From assembly GCA_027972325.1 (NCBI GenBank), contig JAPMOS010000077.1:75001-107500 (forward strand): DNA of 32,500 nucleotides, read 5' to 3'. Position 1 is the stretch's first letter. The number at the start of each line of letters is the position of its first letter. The notes under the pieces are model-generated. The model did not search any database, had not been told where the DNA came from, and saw only the letters and a list, made by a program, of their open reading frames with translations. The position numbers and the translations under genes were made by a program. Shown piece by piece: positions 9,360 to 32,500 of this stretch. This stretch comes from Paratrimastix pyriformis (taxonomy: Eukaryota > Preaxostyla > Paratrimastigidae).

Positions 9360-10253
9360 AAACGTGTTGGCCCGGGGAATAGAAACAAACGCCGGAGAGA
9401 GAGAATGGGGGGAAAAACGTGTTGGCCCGGGGACAATGGGGCAATTGCCGGAGAAGAACGATGAAGGGGTGGGGGAAGAAAGAAAGAAGAAAGAGAGGGA
9501 AGAGGAGACGATACAAAAAGGGGAAGAAGAGGATTCATTTCAAGAAAAGGGACAAAAAGAAAGGTTTTACCCCACTCACCGTTTTAGCCCATCTTGGCGT
9601 TGGGGTGGTCGAGAGCCACGTTGAACCATGCCAGGCCCGTGCTCTTGTGGTGGGCGGTGGCGTCCTGGGCCCAGGTCTCCTCGAGCGCCGCACCCCAGCG
9701 CGCCAGCGTGGCGGCAATGCGAGCCAGCCAGAAGGAGCGGTTGAAGGTCCGCTCGGCCTTGCGGTGCGCCTCACCCACCAGGTGGAAGAACTTCTCGGCC
9801 TTGGGGCCAAGCTGGGCGACCACCGTGATGCCGAAAGGCCAGAGGTTGCCCGGGTTCTTCGCGCACCATTCCTGGTACTCGGTCTCCTTCTGTGCCTCGG
9901 CCTGGCTCGGCACGTCCCCTCGGGCGGCGGCGGCGGAGTGGGAGACGGCCAGGGGCTCGGCCACTACCAGGTCGAGGTAGTGCACCCCTCCGGAGACGAA
10001 GGTGAAGGAGATGTCGGGGCGGCGCACCTTCGCCTTGGGGCACGCGCGGGACGGGTCCCACGGCGGCAGCTTGGGGCCGTAGTCCAAGGATTGCTCGGCC
10101 CGGACGATGCTGCCGGGCGTGGTGTGCAGGAGGGACAAGGATGGATCGCACGTTGTTGTGGCGCTTGTAGTAGAGGTTGCGAGCACACTTGCAGAGGCGC
10201 TCGTGGCCCTGGGCGATGTCCTTCTTGCAGACGGGGCACTTCTCAGGTCCGAA
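9360..10253 (-). mobile_element. LINE 3' fragment with restriction-like endonuclease domain
   Basis: Coding runs from about 10253 to a stop at 9584, followed by an untranslated tail to about 9360. It begins with a zinc knuckle and RHN motif (CPVCKKDI, H, CKCA, then KRHNNVRSI). A domain with RRPDISF and LDLVVAEPLAVSHSAAA follows, then PFGITVVAQLGPKAEKFF, ending in NAKMG. This is the layout of the endonuclease that follows reverse transcriptase in R2/NeSL-like LINEs, with the PD...D core visible. The reverse transcriptase itself is absent (5' truncation). One frame change is needed after VRSIL, at about 10125. It sits between two copies of a 220-235-base terminal repeat (see next entry). Confidence 0.6.
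9407..9626 (-). repeat. LINE 3' terminal block, copy 1
   Basis: This block holds the last codons of the LINE (FNVALD ... NAKMG, stop) and its downstream tail, ending in a CCCCGGGCCAACACG motif. It is nearly identical to 10254-10485. A third CCCCGGGCCAACACG lies at about 9363-9378. Confidence 0.8.
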
Positions 10254-10485
10254 GGGGGGAAAAACGTGTTGGCCCGGGGACAATGGGGCAATTGCCGGAG
10301 AAGAACGATGAAAGGGGTGAGGGAAGAAAGAAAGAGAGGGAAGAGGAGACGATACAAAAGGAAAAGAAGAGGATTCATTTCAAGAAAAGGGACAAAAAGA
10401 AAGGATTTTACCCCACTCACCGTTTTAGCCCATCTTGGCGTTGGGGTCGCTCTCCATCTTGTACTGGTCGAGAGCCACGTTGAAG
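10254..10485 (-). repeat. LINE 3' terminal block, copy 2
   Basis: Same block as 9407-9626, with 21 extra coding bases (DQYKMESDPNAKMG). On the minus strand it runs straight into the zinc-knuckle coding part of the other LINE fragment. Two 5'-truncated insertions therefore appear to lie head to tail. Copy 2 ends about 130 bases upstream of the ATG of the DENN-IQ gene. Confidence 0.75.
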
Positions 10486-10618
10486 GGGCCCTTCGAGAAC
10501 AATTTCAAACTGCTGTCACGTTCCTGTACCCGGGGTCTGGCAAGCTATCACCAGGAGCCTGGCGTCTTCAACTTCTTTATTTCAAGAGTGTTCTCTTTTT
10601 CCGTAAGAAATCGCGCCT

Positions 10619-24894
<14,276 letters not shown>

Positions 24895-25384
24895 CAGAGA
24901 CGCGCACCGTCATCATCACCCAACGCCACCCAATCATCGGCGCCTCACCCAGTCAAGCATCTTTAATTCGCATTGCTGAAACACGCCTCGTTTTTGAGTC
25001 CTCCTCTTCTTTTTCCGCCTTGCTTCCTGATGCGCCCCCTGTTCCTGTTTTTACCCCGCCAACCCACCCAAGATGGAACGGAAGAAGCCACCCAATGCCA
25101 TCAGCATCACCCAATCTCATCGGCTTTCTGCCCCAGGTCCTGGTCCAGGCGCGTCATTGCGACATCCGGTGGCCGACTCAGTTGACGAAATGCCGTCATC
25201 AAGATTTCGAAGCACGGCCGCAGCAGCAGAAAACGCGTCGCCATGCGATGATGGAGAACTGGATCGAGCGACGCACCTGGGCCAACGCACCTGCATAAGA
25301 GCCTGGGACTGTCCTGCATCAAACGTGGACGAGAACGAGGACGCAGTGGCCCGAGACCCCAACGCGGCGGACGGGTAAAGAGCG
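24895..25384. other. short intergenic spacer and probable 5' part of a decayed LINE
   Basis: From about 25100, open stretches such as NWIERRTWANAPA and DPNAADG lie in different frames upstream of the clear LINE coding block. They may be its degraded upstream part. I see no host exon. Confidence 0.35.
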
Positions 25385-26340
25385 AGTTTTCCCTCCGAAG
25401 CTCCTCAAACCCCTCGAATGGCGCATTGCAAATTACGTCTCCTCCATTCCATATGCCACCCCGCTTGATCTACTTGCACTACCAGCTTCAGAAGGGGGTT
25501 TCTCGGCGCCACTCCTCCGCCTCCCCCTCCTCAACCAAGCTTCCCTGGCCTCCATTCACGCGCTCTTGGAACCACCAACGACCCCCATTGCCCAACACCC
25601 ACTCAACCCACTCAACGCCATTACTGCCCAACCTGCATCCCACAAAACTGTCTCCAAAGCATACCAATCCCTCCGCTCGGCCCTGCCCTCACCGGACTTC
25701 CTCGCCTCGAATCGCGTCAGATGGGGCGACCCACGCCCCCTCCTCAGCAATATCACCTCTTGCAAAGGCATCCCTCCCCGCGCTCGAAACATCCTCCTCG
25801 AACTTGCCGTCGAATCAATCCCAGTCGGACATCGAAGAGCCCTCATCCACCGGGACCCAACCATGGACAGATGTCGTCATTGCTGGGCCCACACCCAAGC
25901 AAACGAGACGATCCTCCACCTCTTCCGCGACTGCCCGACAACCAAAGCCCTCTGCTCAGACCCTCACATTGCCAAGATCACCGGCATCCAACCCAACACC
26001 CCCTTCCCCGAGATGATTTGTCTGGTCCCCCTCGAACCGGAGAAGACCCTGGCGCGGGGCCTCCTCATGGCCGCTCTCTGGGCCACCCACTCGCAGACTC
26101 ACAAGATCCCAACCAACAACATCCCGGCTTTCTTCCGAGACACATTCTACGCATCCATTCGCCCATACCCTGCCTTGAGGAAGCCAAGATAACTACACCT
26201 CGGCGCCAACCCTTCTCATCCCATCCCTGACATCTCCTCGCGCATTTTCTTCCTTCTATTTGTGATATTTTTCCTCTCCTTCCTACTCATCCCGATCCCG
26301 ACAACACGACGCATCCCACTCAAAAAAAAAAAAAAAAAAA
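25385..26340 (+). mobile_element. LINE 3' end: reverse transcriptase C-terminus and zf-RVT, with poly(A) tail
   Basis: A continuous frame from about 25385 to a stop near 26190 encodes PPKLLKPLEWRIANYVSSIP and PASEGGFSAPLLRLPLLNQA, typical of the thumb region after the RT domain. A zinc-binding zf-RVT motif follows: CRHCWAHTQANETILHLFRDC. After the stop, about 130 bases of pyrimidine-rich tail end in 19 A (26322-26340), the mark of target-primed insertion. It is 5' truncated. It differs from the LINE at 9360-10253, which carries a restriction-like endonuclease, so two LINE lineages are present. Confidence 0.72.
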
Positions 26341-26401
26341 GAGTTTTCTCTTCGAACTTTTTCTCTCTCCGGCGTTCGTTCCTATTCCCCGGGCCAACAC
26401 G
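26341..26401. repeat. fragment shared with the LINE tail at 9363-9404, inverted
   Basis: The stretch with CTCTCCGGCGTTCGTTCCTA and CCCCGGGCCAACACG, directly after the poly(A) tail, matches the reverse complement of 9363-9404. The second LINE may therefore have inserted next to, or into, a tail of the first family. Confidence 0.65.
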
Positions 26402-27097
26402 ATTATCATCATTTCTGGAGGAAGAAGATCCTGAGATTCGATTGCGCTCTGGCACTATGTCAGTAATTTGTTGAAATACGAGTCCTCTCGGTCACCGACC
26501 TTTTGGTAGTGTTGGACGTGCTCCGACGGTGACGCCGCCTCAGCCGGTTGCGGCAGAAAGTCTGTACTTTACTTCGCCTTTTCATTGGAGAGTGATCCAC
26601 GGTGGCGAGTCTTTTGGAAGACGGCCACAATGCACATCTCGACCGTTTCCCACTCCCCTCACACCATCCTTCTTGCTCCACACACCATCACCTTCTTCTT
26701 CTTTCACTGTTCCTGTCCGTCGTCCCGCTCCTGCGCTCCGTGTGGCCTGTTGGCCAGTCACCATCATCAGCAACACCACTGGACATCGACATCCTGAATG
26801 ACTGGCGATGACGCGATGGCATGATGATGGTGACGAGGTTGAACATCATCACCACCAGGCACTCGCAGCACTCTATCACAGCACGCGGCAGCATGTTGTC
26901 AAAGGGACCAACACAGGCAAGACTTTCTTCTTCTTCTTCTTCTTCAAACCCGAAATTACCGGGCAGGTGCGGCAGGCAAGACTCCTCTCTCTTTTTATCC
27001 TTTCACCCGCACATGCACACCCTTTTTGTCTGACACGCACACCCTTTCTGATCTCCCTTTGCTCCACACACCCTTTCTGGCTGACACGCACACCCAG
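26402..27097. other. no confident gene; possible first exon of the kinase-like gene
   Basis: An ATG at 26808 opens a short frame (MTRWHDDGDEVE, then QALAALYHSTRQ) that could be the first exon of the downstream gene, but no in-phase donor was found. A TTC run (26926-26943) and CACACCCTTTCTG repeats follow up to the acceptor at 27097. Confidence 0.3.
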
Positions 27098-30000
27098 GCG
27101 CCTCCACGACCCGCCACAGCTCCTCCAGTGCGCGTCATCTCATCCAGACACTCTCCGTGCCGTCCGACTCGGCGCAAGACCCCATCTGCCTGCCCTTTCG
27201 GGTCAATGAGCTTGCCGAAACAGTCCTGAATGAACTCATGTTGGGTCTGTGCCAACCTTCCGATCAGCGCTCAATATTCGTCGCAACTCTCAGGTCACGG
27301 TCGGCCGACATCCTCTTTTGAAACGGGAGCCCACAAGGACGTTGCAACGATGGCCCGCGCTTGTCTGGATGATTTTCTCAAGGCCACGCCCAGTCGGGTG
27401 GAGCTTTGTGCCCCGGCTGGGGAAGTCTCGCCAGCAGCCAACTTTGCTCCCTTGTGGGTCTGCCCGCTCGTGACTGCTCTCTTGATGATGATTGGATGAT
27501 GATGATCGGTGGGTGGTGGTCGGATGATGGTTTATGTTGGTGAAATGGCCACCATTTGTCCGGTGTGTGTGTGCGTGCGATACTCCTGACAGCACGACCG
27601 AATCGAACTGAGAAACAGTGGAGGGTGTTGCCCACGGGCAGACGGGCAGACGGGCAAAAAAATTATGGTCGGCGATCACGCCGCTTGTGATGGCAGTGGG
27701 TAGTCCCCAGTTCGTGGAGTGTCTGAATGGGTGGCGCCCCCCAAGCGGACCGGCCGTTCCCCGGAAATGGATGCCTGCCCGTGAGGGTGCCCGTCCGGTC
27801 CGGACGGGCAGACGGGCAGACGGGCACCAACTTTTCTCGGCGGCGGAGCCCCGCGAGTCCCTGGTTAGACTGGGTGCCGTTCACCGATGACACCACACCC
27901 ACCAAGGTGGCACACAGACGCACGGTCCGCCGGGGGGAGCGCACACCCGTCAGGCGCCCTCAACCCGCCGTCGCACTTCGCATCCTCTGCCGCCCCCAGC
28001 CCCCCAAGGCACACATATCCCAGTGGCTCCTCTCCATGGGGCCCCTGTCGCTCCGCTGACCGGAGGGCAGAGTTGCCGAATTACCGCACGGGCAGCCCAC
28101 CGAAAGGGGAAAGAACGCCCTTTCCACCCCCTTATCACATCGCATGGCAGCCGCCCCCTGCGTCGGCCCACCGAATGTCATGCAATCGCGAGTGCTGCAG
28201 CGGCTGTGTGCCGCGAGATGTCGAACACCCACCGCCGACGCAGGGAACTCGAATGGCACCATCAAGAACGAGTCCCCAACATGCACCCCCCAAGACCTTT
28301 CCTCGCAAGCACACCTCGGCCGCGAGGATTGGCCAGGAGCCCCATACATCTGTGAATGCCCAGCTGCGCACCATCACCAACAAGCCCCTCATCGGCGCCC
28401 AGGGCCTCACCGATCGCTGGCAGTTTGTGGGTGCCCGTGTGCCCGTGTGCCCGTCCGTGTGCCCATGGGCAGGGTCGACCGAACCTCAGGTGGGAGCCGC
28501 AGGTGGGAACCCCCGTGCGGGTGTGCGCCCACGATTGGTATCCAGTGCCGACCGGATTCGCCGCGATTCCCTCACCTCGATTTTTTGCCCGTCTGCCCGT
28601 CTGCCCGTGGGCAACACCCTCCAGTGAAACGTTGGTCCGGCCGCGGAGCCGGCGGGTGCGATGCACCCCAGAGAAAGAGACTTAGTCTCTCCCACAACAG
28701 GGTCCGGCCACGAGATTCCGGGACGATGATAGGGTTTCAAAAGTCCCACCCAATAAACGCAGCCACCTCCCAACTATCTCAAATGGATGGGTGTTGCCGA
28801 ACGGGCACACCCAAAGCACATCAAAAACATGAAGGGCCTTGTCACCTTGGAATCATCTTTTATAAAAAAATGTGTACAGCCTTGTCGTTTCCGTTTCCTA
28901 CTGTATAAATCGTTCATTCCTTCCTGTGTCTTCCATTCCATCCCGCGCAGCTCTATCCTGGGGTCCGAGTCAGCTTCCAGGGGCATTCGGACGGCCAGAT
29001 CGCTTTCCTGCGGAACCATATGTCGCGCCTGCGCCACTTCCCTATTTTGAATATTGAGGTTCGATCCGGGAACAAGACACGGGTGGGTCTGTGCGATGTT
29101 CTTTGTCTGCTTCACCTTCGGCCATCCGTCACTCCTCTTCTGTGCCCATCGCCAACAGAGTCGCTGACTCAATTGCTAAAACTCGGGTTCTTGACGGCAC
29201 TCGGCGTCTTTATTCGTGAACCCGCAACATCAGTGCCACCCGTCTTTCATATGATTTATATCGACGAGGAGGTCTTGTGGGTTGGTCGGTGGGCATGGCG
29301 AACACCTTCTCCCTTTTCATCCCTCTGCATCGCAGTGCCAGATCTTGGTGGCGGCGAAGATCGCAATCGACCCGGAGCCGACAAGCGACCCACCGACAGG
29401 ACCCGACCAAACGACAGGACCCGACCAAACGACAGGACCCGACCAAACGACAGGACCCGACCAAACGACAGACATCAGTTTCTCGTGCATTCTGGAGGAG
29501 ACCAAGAAGTGGGAAGGCCGCACCAACCGCGAGGACCACCAGCTGGTCCGTTGGGCGGCCGCCCTTCACCTTCCCATGAATTTTTTTGCCCGTGTGCCCG
29601 TGGGGCTCTCCAGTGCGTGGGGAACACTCTTCACCTCATTGTGTCGTGACTGCCTGTGGAACACAGGGCATTCTGACCGATCCAGTCAACCGCGACATCA
29701 TCGCACGCGGCCTGGCCCAACTGCAGACCTACTGGAAGAACCTGGACTTCGACGACAACGCCTTCCGCATCTTGCCCGACAAACTGGTCAAACGATATCT
29801 GCCCGACCCCAACTCGTGGAAACTTGTGAAGAAAAACTCATCTATCAGGTCTGTACCCTGCCCACCCTCCCCTCCCCACCTCGTCCCGTCGAGGGCAGTA
29901 ATGAATGATTGCTGCCTCCTCGTTTCGTTGTGGTGGTGGTGGCACTCGGTAGGGTACCTCGGAGCACGGAATCTGTACTTTTCGTCCAAAACAGACAGGT

Positions 30001-31625
30001 ACGCGAAGGTGATGTCTTTGGACGAATTCAACACCACGATGGCCATCCACCCAGGCTTCTGTGCGAAGCTGCACGAGGTCCGTCGCTGTGCTTGCCAGAG
30101 GGCATGGGCAGCGGGCAGATGTGTACGATCCTATTCCTGAAACCAGGAAAACCAAGGTCAAACTGAAACCAGCAAGAAGGAGTTCCGCGAGCGTGTTCGA
30201 AGACAACAGGCACACGCAGGCAATAGAGAGTGTACAATTTTTCCGTTTGTCCTTGTCCTCACAAAAAATACCTCTTGTTGGATGGGTTGACTTTTGTCTC
30301 TCGTGACTCTTCCCGCTGCTTGGATGCCATGCTCTTGTCTCGGTTCCACGCTGACAAAGTGGACATGGCTTCGACAATCTGTGGGACAAACGGACATTTT
30401 GTGAAACAAACGGACAAGTATCGGGTGGCCTCGGGACAAACGGACAAGTCTCGGACAAACGGACAAGGCGTAGAACCCCGGCGAAGGAGGTGGATGATTG
30501 GATGATGGTGATGATGGGGATGATTGGTGATGATGGTGATGATAGGATGATGATGGGGATGATAAGACGGGTTAGGCCCGCCTTCCGCCACGTTCCCGCC
30601 TCCTGCCCCACCTCTGCCTGCCTCCGCGGGAAGTCCCGCCTCCTGCCCCCCTGCCCCGCACTCCCTCCCAAACCCGGCAAACTCTCGTGTCTTGTGTCTG
30701 ATTGGCCTCACCGCCACCGCATTTCTCTCAATGTCTCTCCTCCATCGCGCAGTGGCCTCTTTGAAAAGGTGTACGTGCTGGCTGTAATGCCTTCACTCGG
30801 TCCTGCCCTCTGTGAGGTCAACCCACCCCCTGCACTGCTGGCTGTGGCCCAACAGATCATCAGGGTGACCCATGATCTTGCAGAGCGTGGATGGGCACAC
30901 CGGGACCTTCGCGCCCCCAACCTGTGTGTGACCCCAGACGGGACATTGACATTGATCGACTTTGAGAGAGCCGTCTCGTTTCGGGTCGAATCGGGGACCC
31001 GTGCCTACAAGGACTCCTACGAGATGCCCAAGGTGTGCGCCTCGAATGTGTGTGCTGTCATCGTTCTGTCATTCATCAATCATCCTCCAGTTGTCACTAT
31101 CCAGTTGTCACCATCCCATTTGTCACCATCAAGTTGTCAGTTGTCACCATCAAGTTGTCGCCATCCCATTTGTCACCATCCAGTTGTCACCATCCAGTCA
31201 TCATCATCCAGTTGTCATCATCGCATCCGCAGGCAGAACAGCATCATCAGCGTCGTCATCCTCATCTATATCATAGCCCGCGGTGAAACGGAAACAGGAA
31301 ATGGAAGAGCCAGCCAAACCATTATCACCCCCTCATCTTGGCTCTTCGCTTTCGTCCGGTCGTCCACGACTTCTTGCGTGCTCTTTTTCCACTCAGGAAA
31401 TCCGGCTCGCGGCCGCGTTGGCCCTCCACCAGGCCGCCCTTCCTGGCCCTCCCTCCAGACCAAATGTGAGTCGGAGTTCGGCGCCTTCATTGGGCATCTC
31501 GACCCCACGGTCAAGGACATGCTCCAGCAACTGGTGGCTCCGTGTGTGAACGCCGGTTACGAAAAGATCGGGGCCAAAGAGGCGATGAGGCGACTGGAGG
31601 AGATCTTGAACGGTTCGGTCGGGCG
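27098..31625 (+). CDS. multi-exon gene with protein-kinase-like domain
   Basis: Better-supported exons are 27098-27244 and 27294-27457 (joined in phase; FRVNELAETVLNEL, then VATMARACLDDFLKATPSR), about 27660-27785, 27869-27927, 29336-29545, 29667-29848, about 29958-30079, about 30260-30370, 30753 to about 31032, and about 31400-31625. The 29336 exon has QILVAAK, a VAIK-like lysine candidate. The 30753 exon has a hinge (VYVLAVMPSLG), a catalytic loop HRDLRAPN and LIDFE in place of DFG, then GTRAYKDSYE. The last exon is helical (HLDPTVKDMLQQLV, KEAMRRLEEIL). HRD Asp and Asn are present. DFE would keep the metal-binding Asp but not the Gly. Several internal junctions are unresolved and 27930-29330 is poorly assigned. 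Some Crinkler proteins carry kinase ends, but I cannot place the family. Confidence 0.55.
27619..27661 (+). repeat. GGGCAGAC-type repeat with A run, copy 1
   Basis: The segment with GGAGGGTGTTGCCCAC, three GGGCAGAC-like units and an A run is repeated inverted at 28581-28624. Weaker relatives occur near 27800-27826, 28435-28470 and 29581-29605. Confidence 0.8.
27930..29330. other. part of the kinase-like gene with unassigned exons
   Basis: Open pieces that may be exons include NAQLRTITNKPLIGAQGL near 28355-28425, YPGVRVSFQGHSDGQIAFL near 28955-29015, and SLTQLLKLGFLTALGVFI near 29162-29215. None could be joined in phase with certainty and none has a recognised motif. Confidence 0.3.
28581..28624 (-). 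repeat. GGGCAGAC-type repeat with A run, inverted copy 2
   Basis: Reverse complement of 27619-27661 over its whole length, including the A run, here a T run at the left end. Confidence 0.8.
29396..29468 (+). repeat. 18-base in-frame repeat inside a kinase-gene exon
   Basis: Four copies of an 18-base unit encode TGPDQT in the exon 29336-29545. The unit length is a multiple of three, so copy number can vary without breaking the frame. Confidence 0.8.
30365..30565. repeat. ACAAACGGACAA units and GATGATGG tract in a kinase-gene intron
   Basis: Five copies of ACAAACGGACA with varied spacers, followed by GATGATGGTGATGATGGGG units up to about 30565. Confidence 0.8.
31090..31245. repeat. CCAGTTGTCACCATC array in a kinase-gene intron
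   Basis: About ten imperfect 15-base units after the HRD/DFE exon, before the last exon. Confidence 0.85.
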
Positions 31626-31649
31626 TGCGAGCGCCCCGGGTGGGCCCTC

Positions 31650-31868
31650 CGATGATGATGATGATGATGATGTGTGTGATGATGGTGGTGATGGTGGTGG
31701 TGATGATGGTGGTGATGGATGGTGGTGGGTGGGTGGTGGGGGGGCCACCATTTTCCGTCTTTGTCCATCCGAATCTATTTTCTGCAAATACACAGCATGG
31801 CCTCTCTGAGTCTTTGTCCATCATTCCCGAAGACGGACGATGCTGCGTGGGGGGGGGGGGGGGGGGGG
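31650..31868. repeat. GATGATGGTGGT tract and 18-base poly(G) run
   Basis: ATG/GTG triplets follow the last kinase exon at 31650-31745. A G run at 31851-31868 directly abuts the end of the inverted nuclease-tail copy. No gene is visible between them. Confidence 0.85.
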
Positions 31869-31870
31869 CA

Positions 31871-32455
31871 CTCTCCTCAGCTCAGCGAGGGGTCGGCACG
31901 GGGGCGCCTGGCAGGCAGTCGTCGGGCCTCAACACCGCCCTGGACCGTGCGGCGGTAATGCAGATCCCATTCCGGGCACAGAAAAAAGTCATCGGGGAAG
32001 GTGGTGACATATTGGGGCAGTTGGGCCACGGCCAAGCGGTCGGCCCTCTGTTGCAGGGCGATTGCACGTTCGCGGGCCGCCGCCTCCGGGTCCTCCTCGT
32101 CTCGCCTCCTCGGGGATCACCACAGGTTCGACCGGCTTCGCCTTTGGGGAGACCAACACGGGTTTCACCCTTTCGGGGATCGCCACGGGTTCAACGGGCA
32201 GGGCGGTGGCGGCCCAGTCCTCGAGCGATGTGAACCGGGGAACGACAAAGACAAGCCGAATTGGGACCCAGGGGTGGCGCTCCTTCAGCCCTTGGTAGAG
32301 TTCCAGGAACTGAGGGGTGCACAGCGTCAGGCTGGGCGGCGCAGCCAGGGCGCATCGAAGCAGCAGGCCCTCGGCGGGCACGAGGGCGTCGATGGCCGGG
32401 AAGTCGGAGGCTGGTTTGGGGCGGCAGTAGCAAGTGGGATGGTCCCGCAGGCGTT
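31871..32455 (-). pseudogene. 3' exon of a Crinkler/RHS-type gene (right copy), 5' part off the window
   Basis: An acceptor near 32456 opens a frame with ERLRDHPTCYC, ASDFPAIDALVPAEGLLL, SLTLCTPQFLELYQGL and VPIRLVFVVPRFTSLEDW. These are the kind of hydrophobic strand motifs that end the nuclease fold of Crinkler/RHS proteins. The last 370 bases match 1486-1860 inverted. The frame is not whole across the shared tail, so the copy is treated as a fossil. It ends against a G run. The remainder of the gene would lie to the right of the window. Confidence 0.5.
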
Positions 32456-32500
32456 CTATGGGGGGGAAGTGTGAATGAGTGGGGGGGTGCGGGGTCGGAG

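Noticed and set aside
9407-10485. Direct repeats as long terminal repeats of an LTR element
   Set aside because: Each repeat contains the end of a coding frame and its tail. The ends are not TG...CA, and the coding part is a LINE-type endonuclease.

Overview
The window is from a GC-rich, intron-dense nuclear genome, almost certainly of a microbial eukaryote. The signs are many short exons joined in phase, RING/TRAF, DENN and IQ domains, two kinds of LINE, a Crinkler/RHS-type NTPase-nuclease gene, and introns filled with micro- and minisatellites. The species cannot be fixed from sequence alone; a free-living protist such as a Paratrimastix-like metamonad would fit but is a guess. Several exons break frame at runs of C, which suggests uncorrected long-read consensus errors.

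Layout. 480-1230 (+): last exons of a GPAT3/4/9-like glycerol-3-phosphate acyltransferase. 1486-1860 (+): broken tail of a Crinkler/RHS-type nuclease domain; a second copy lies inverted at 31871-32244, inside a gene that runs off the right edge. 2217-4647 (-): a RING / TRAF zinc finger / coiled coil / FN3 / F5-8C protein. 4888-4975 (-): a tRNA-like Pol III unit. 5971-8530 (-): a Crinkler/RHS-type NTPase-nuclease gene. 8628-9335 (-): an inverted, decayed copy of IQ exons whose source lies at 21486-22707. 9360-10485 (-): two nested 3' ends of a LINE with a restriction-like endonuclease. 10619-24894 (+): the main gene, about 22 exons and about 1440 residues, a DENN Rab-exchange module followed by five evenly spaced IQ motifs. 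25385-26340 (+): the 3' end of a second LINE with a poly(A) tail. About 27098-31625 (+): a multi-exon gene with a protein-kinase-like domain.

Two features run through the whole window. First, nearly every phase-proven 5' splice site reads GTCYGY (mostly GTCCGT, GTCTGT, GTCCGC, GTCTGC) instead of GTRAGT, on both strands and in unrelated genes. Second, many introns hold a partial second copy of one of their own exon edges (exon end plus donor, or acceptor plus exon start), often with a tandem array between the copies. Together these suggest a distinctive spliceosome and an unusual route of intron growth.

The genes do not form an operon or pathway. Functionally they point to membrane traffic (DENN-IQ), lipid synthesis (GPAT), ubiquitin signalling (RING-TRAF) and a mobile-element-associated NTPase-nuclease family.
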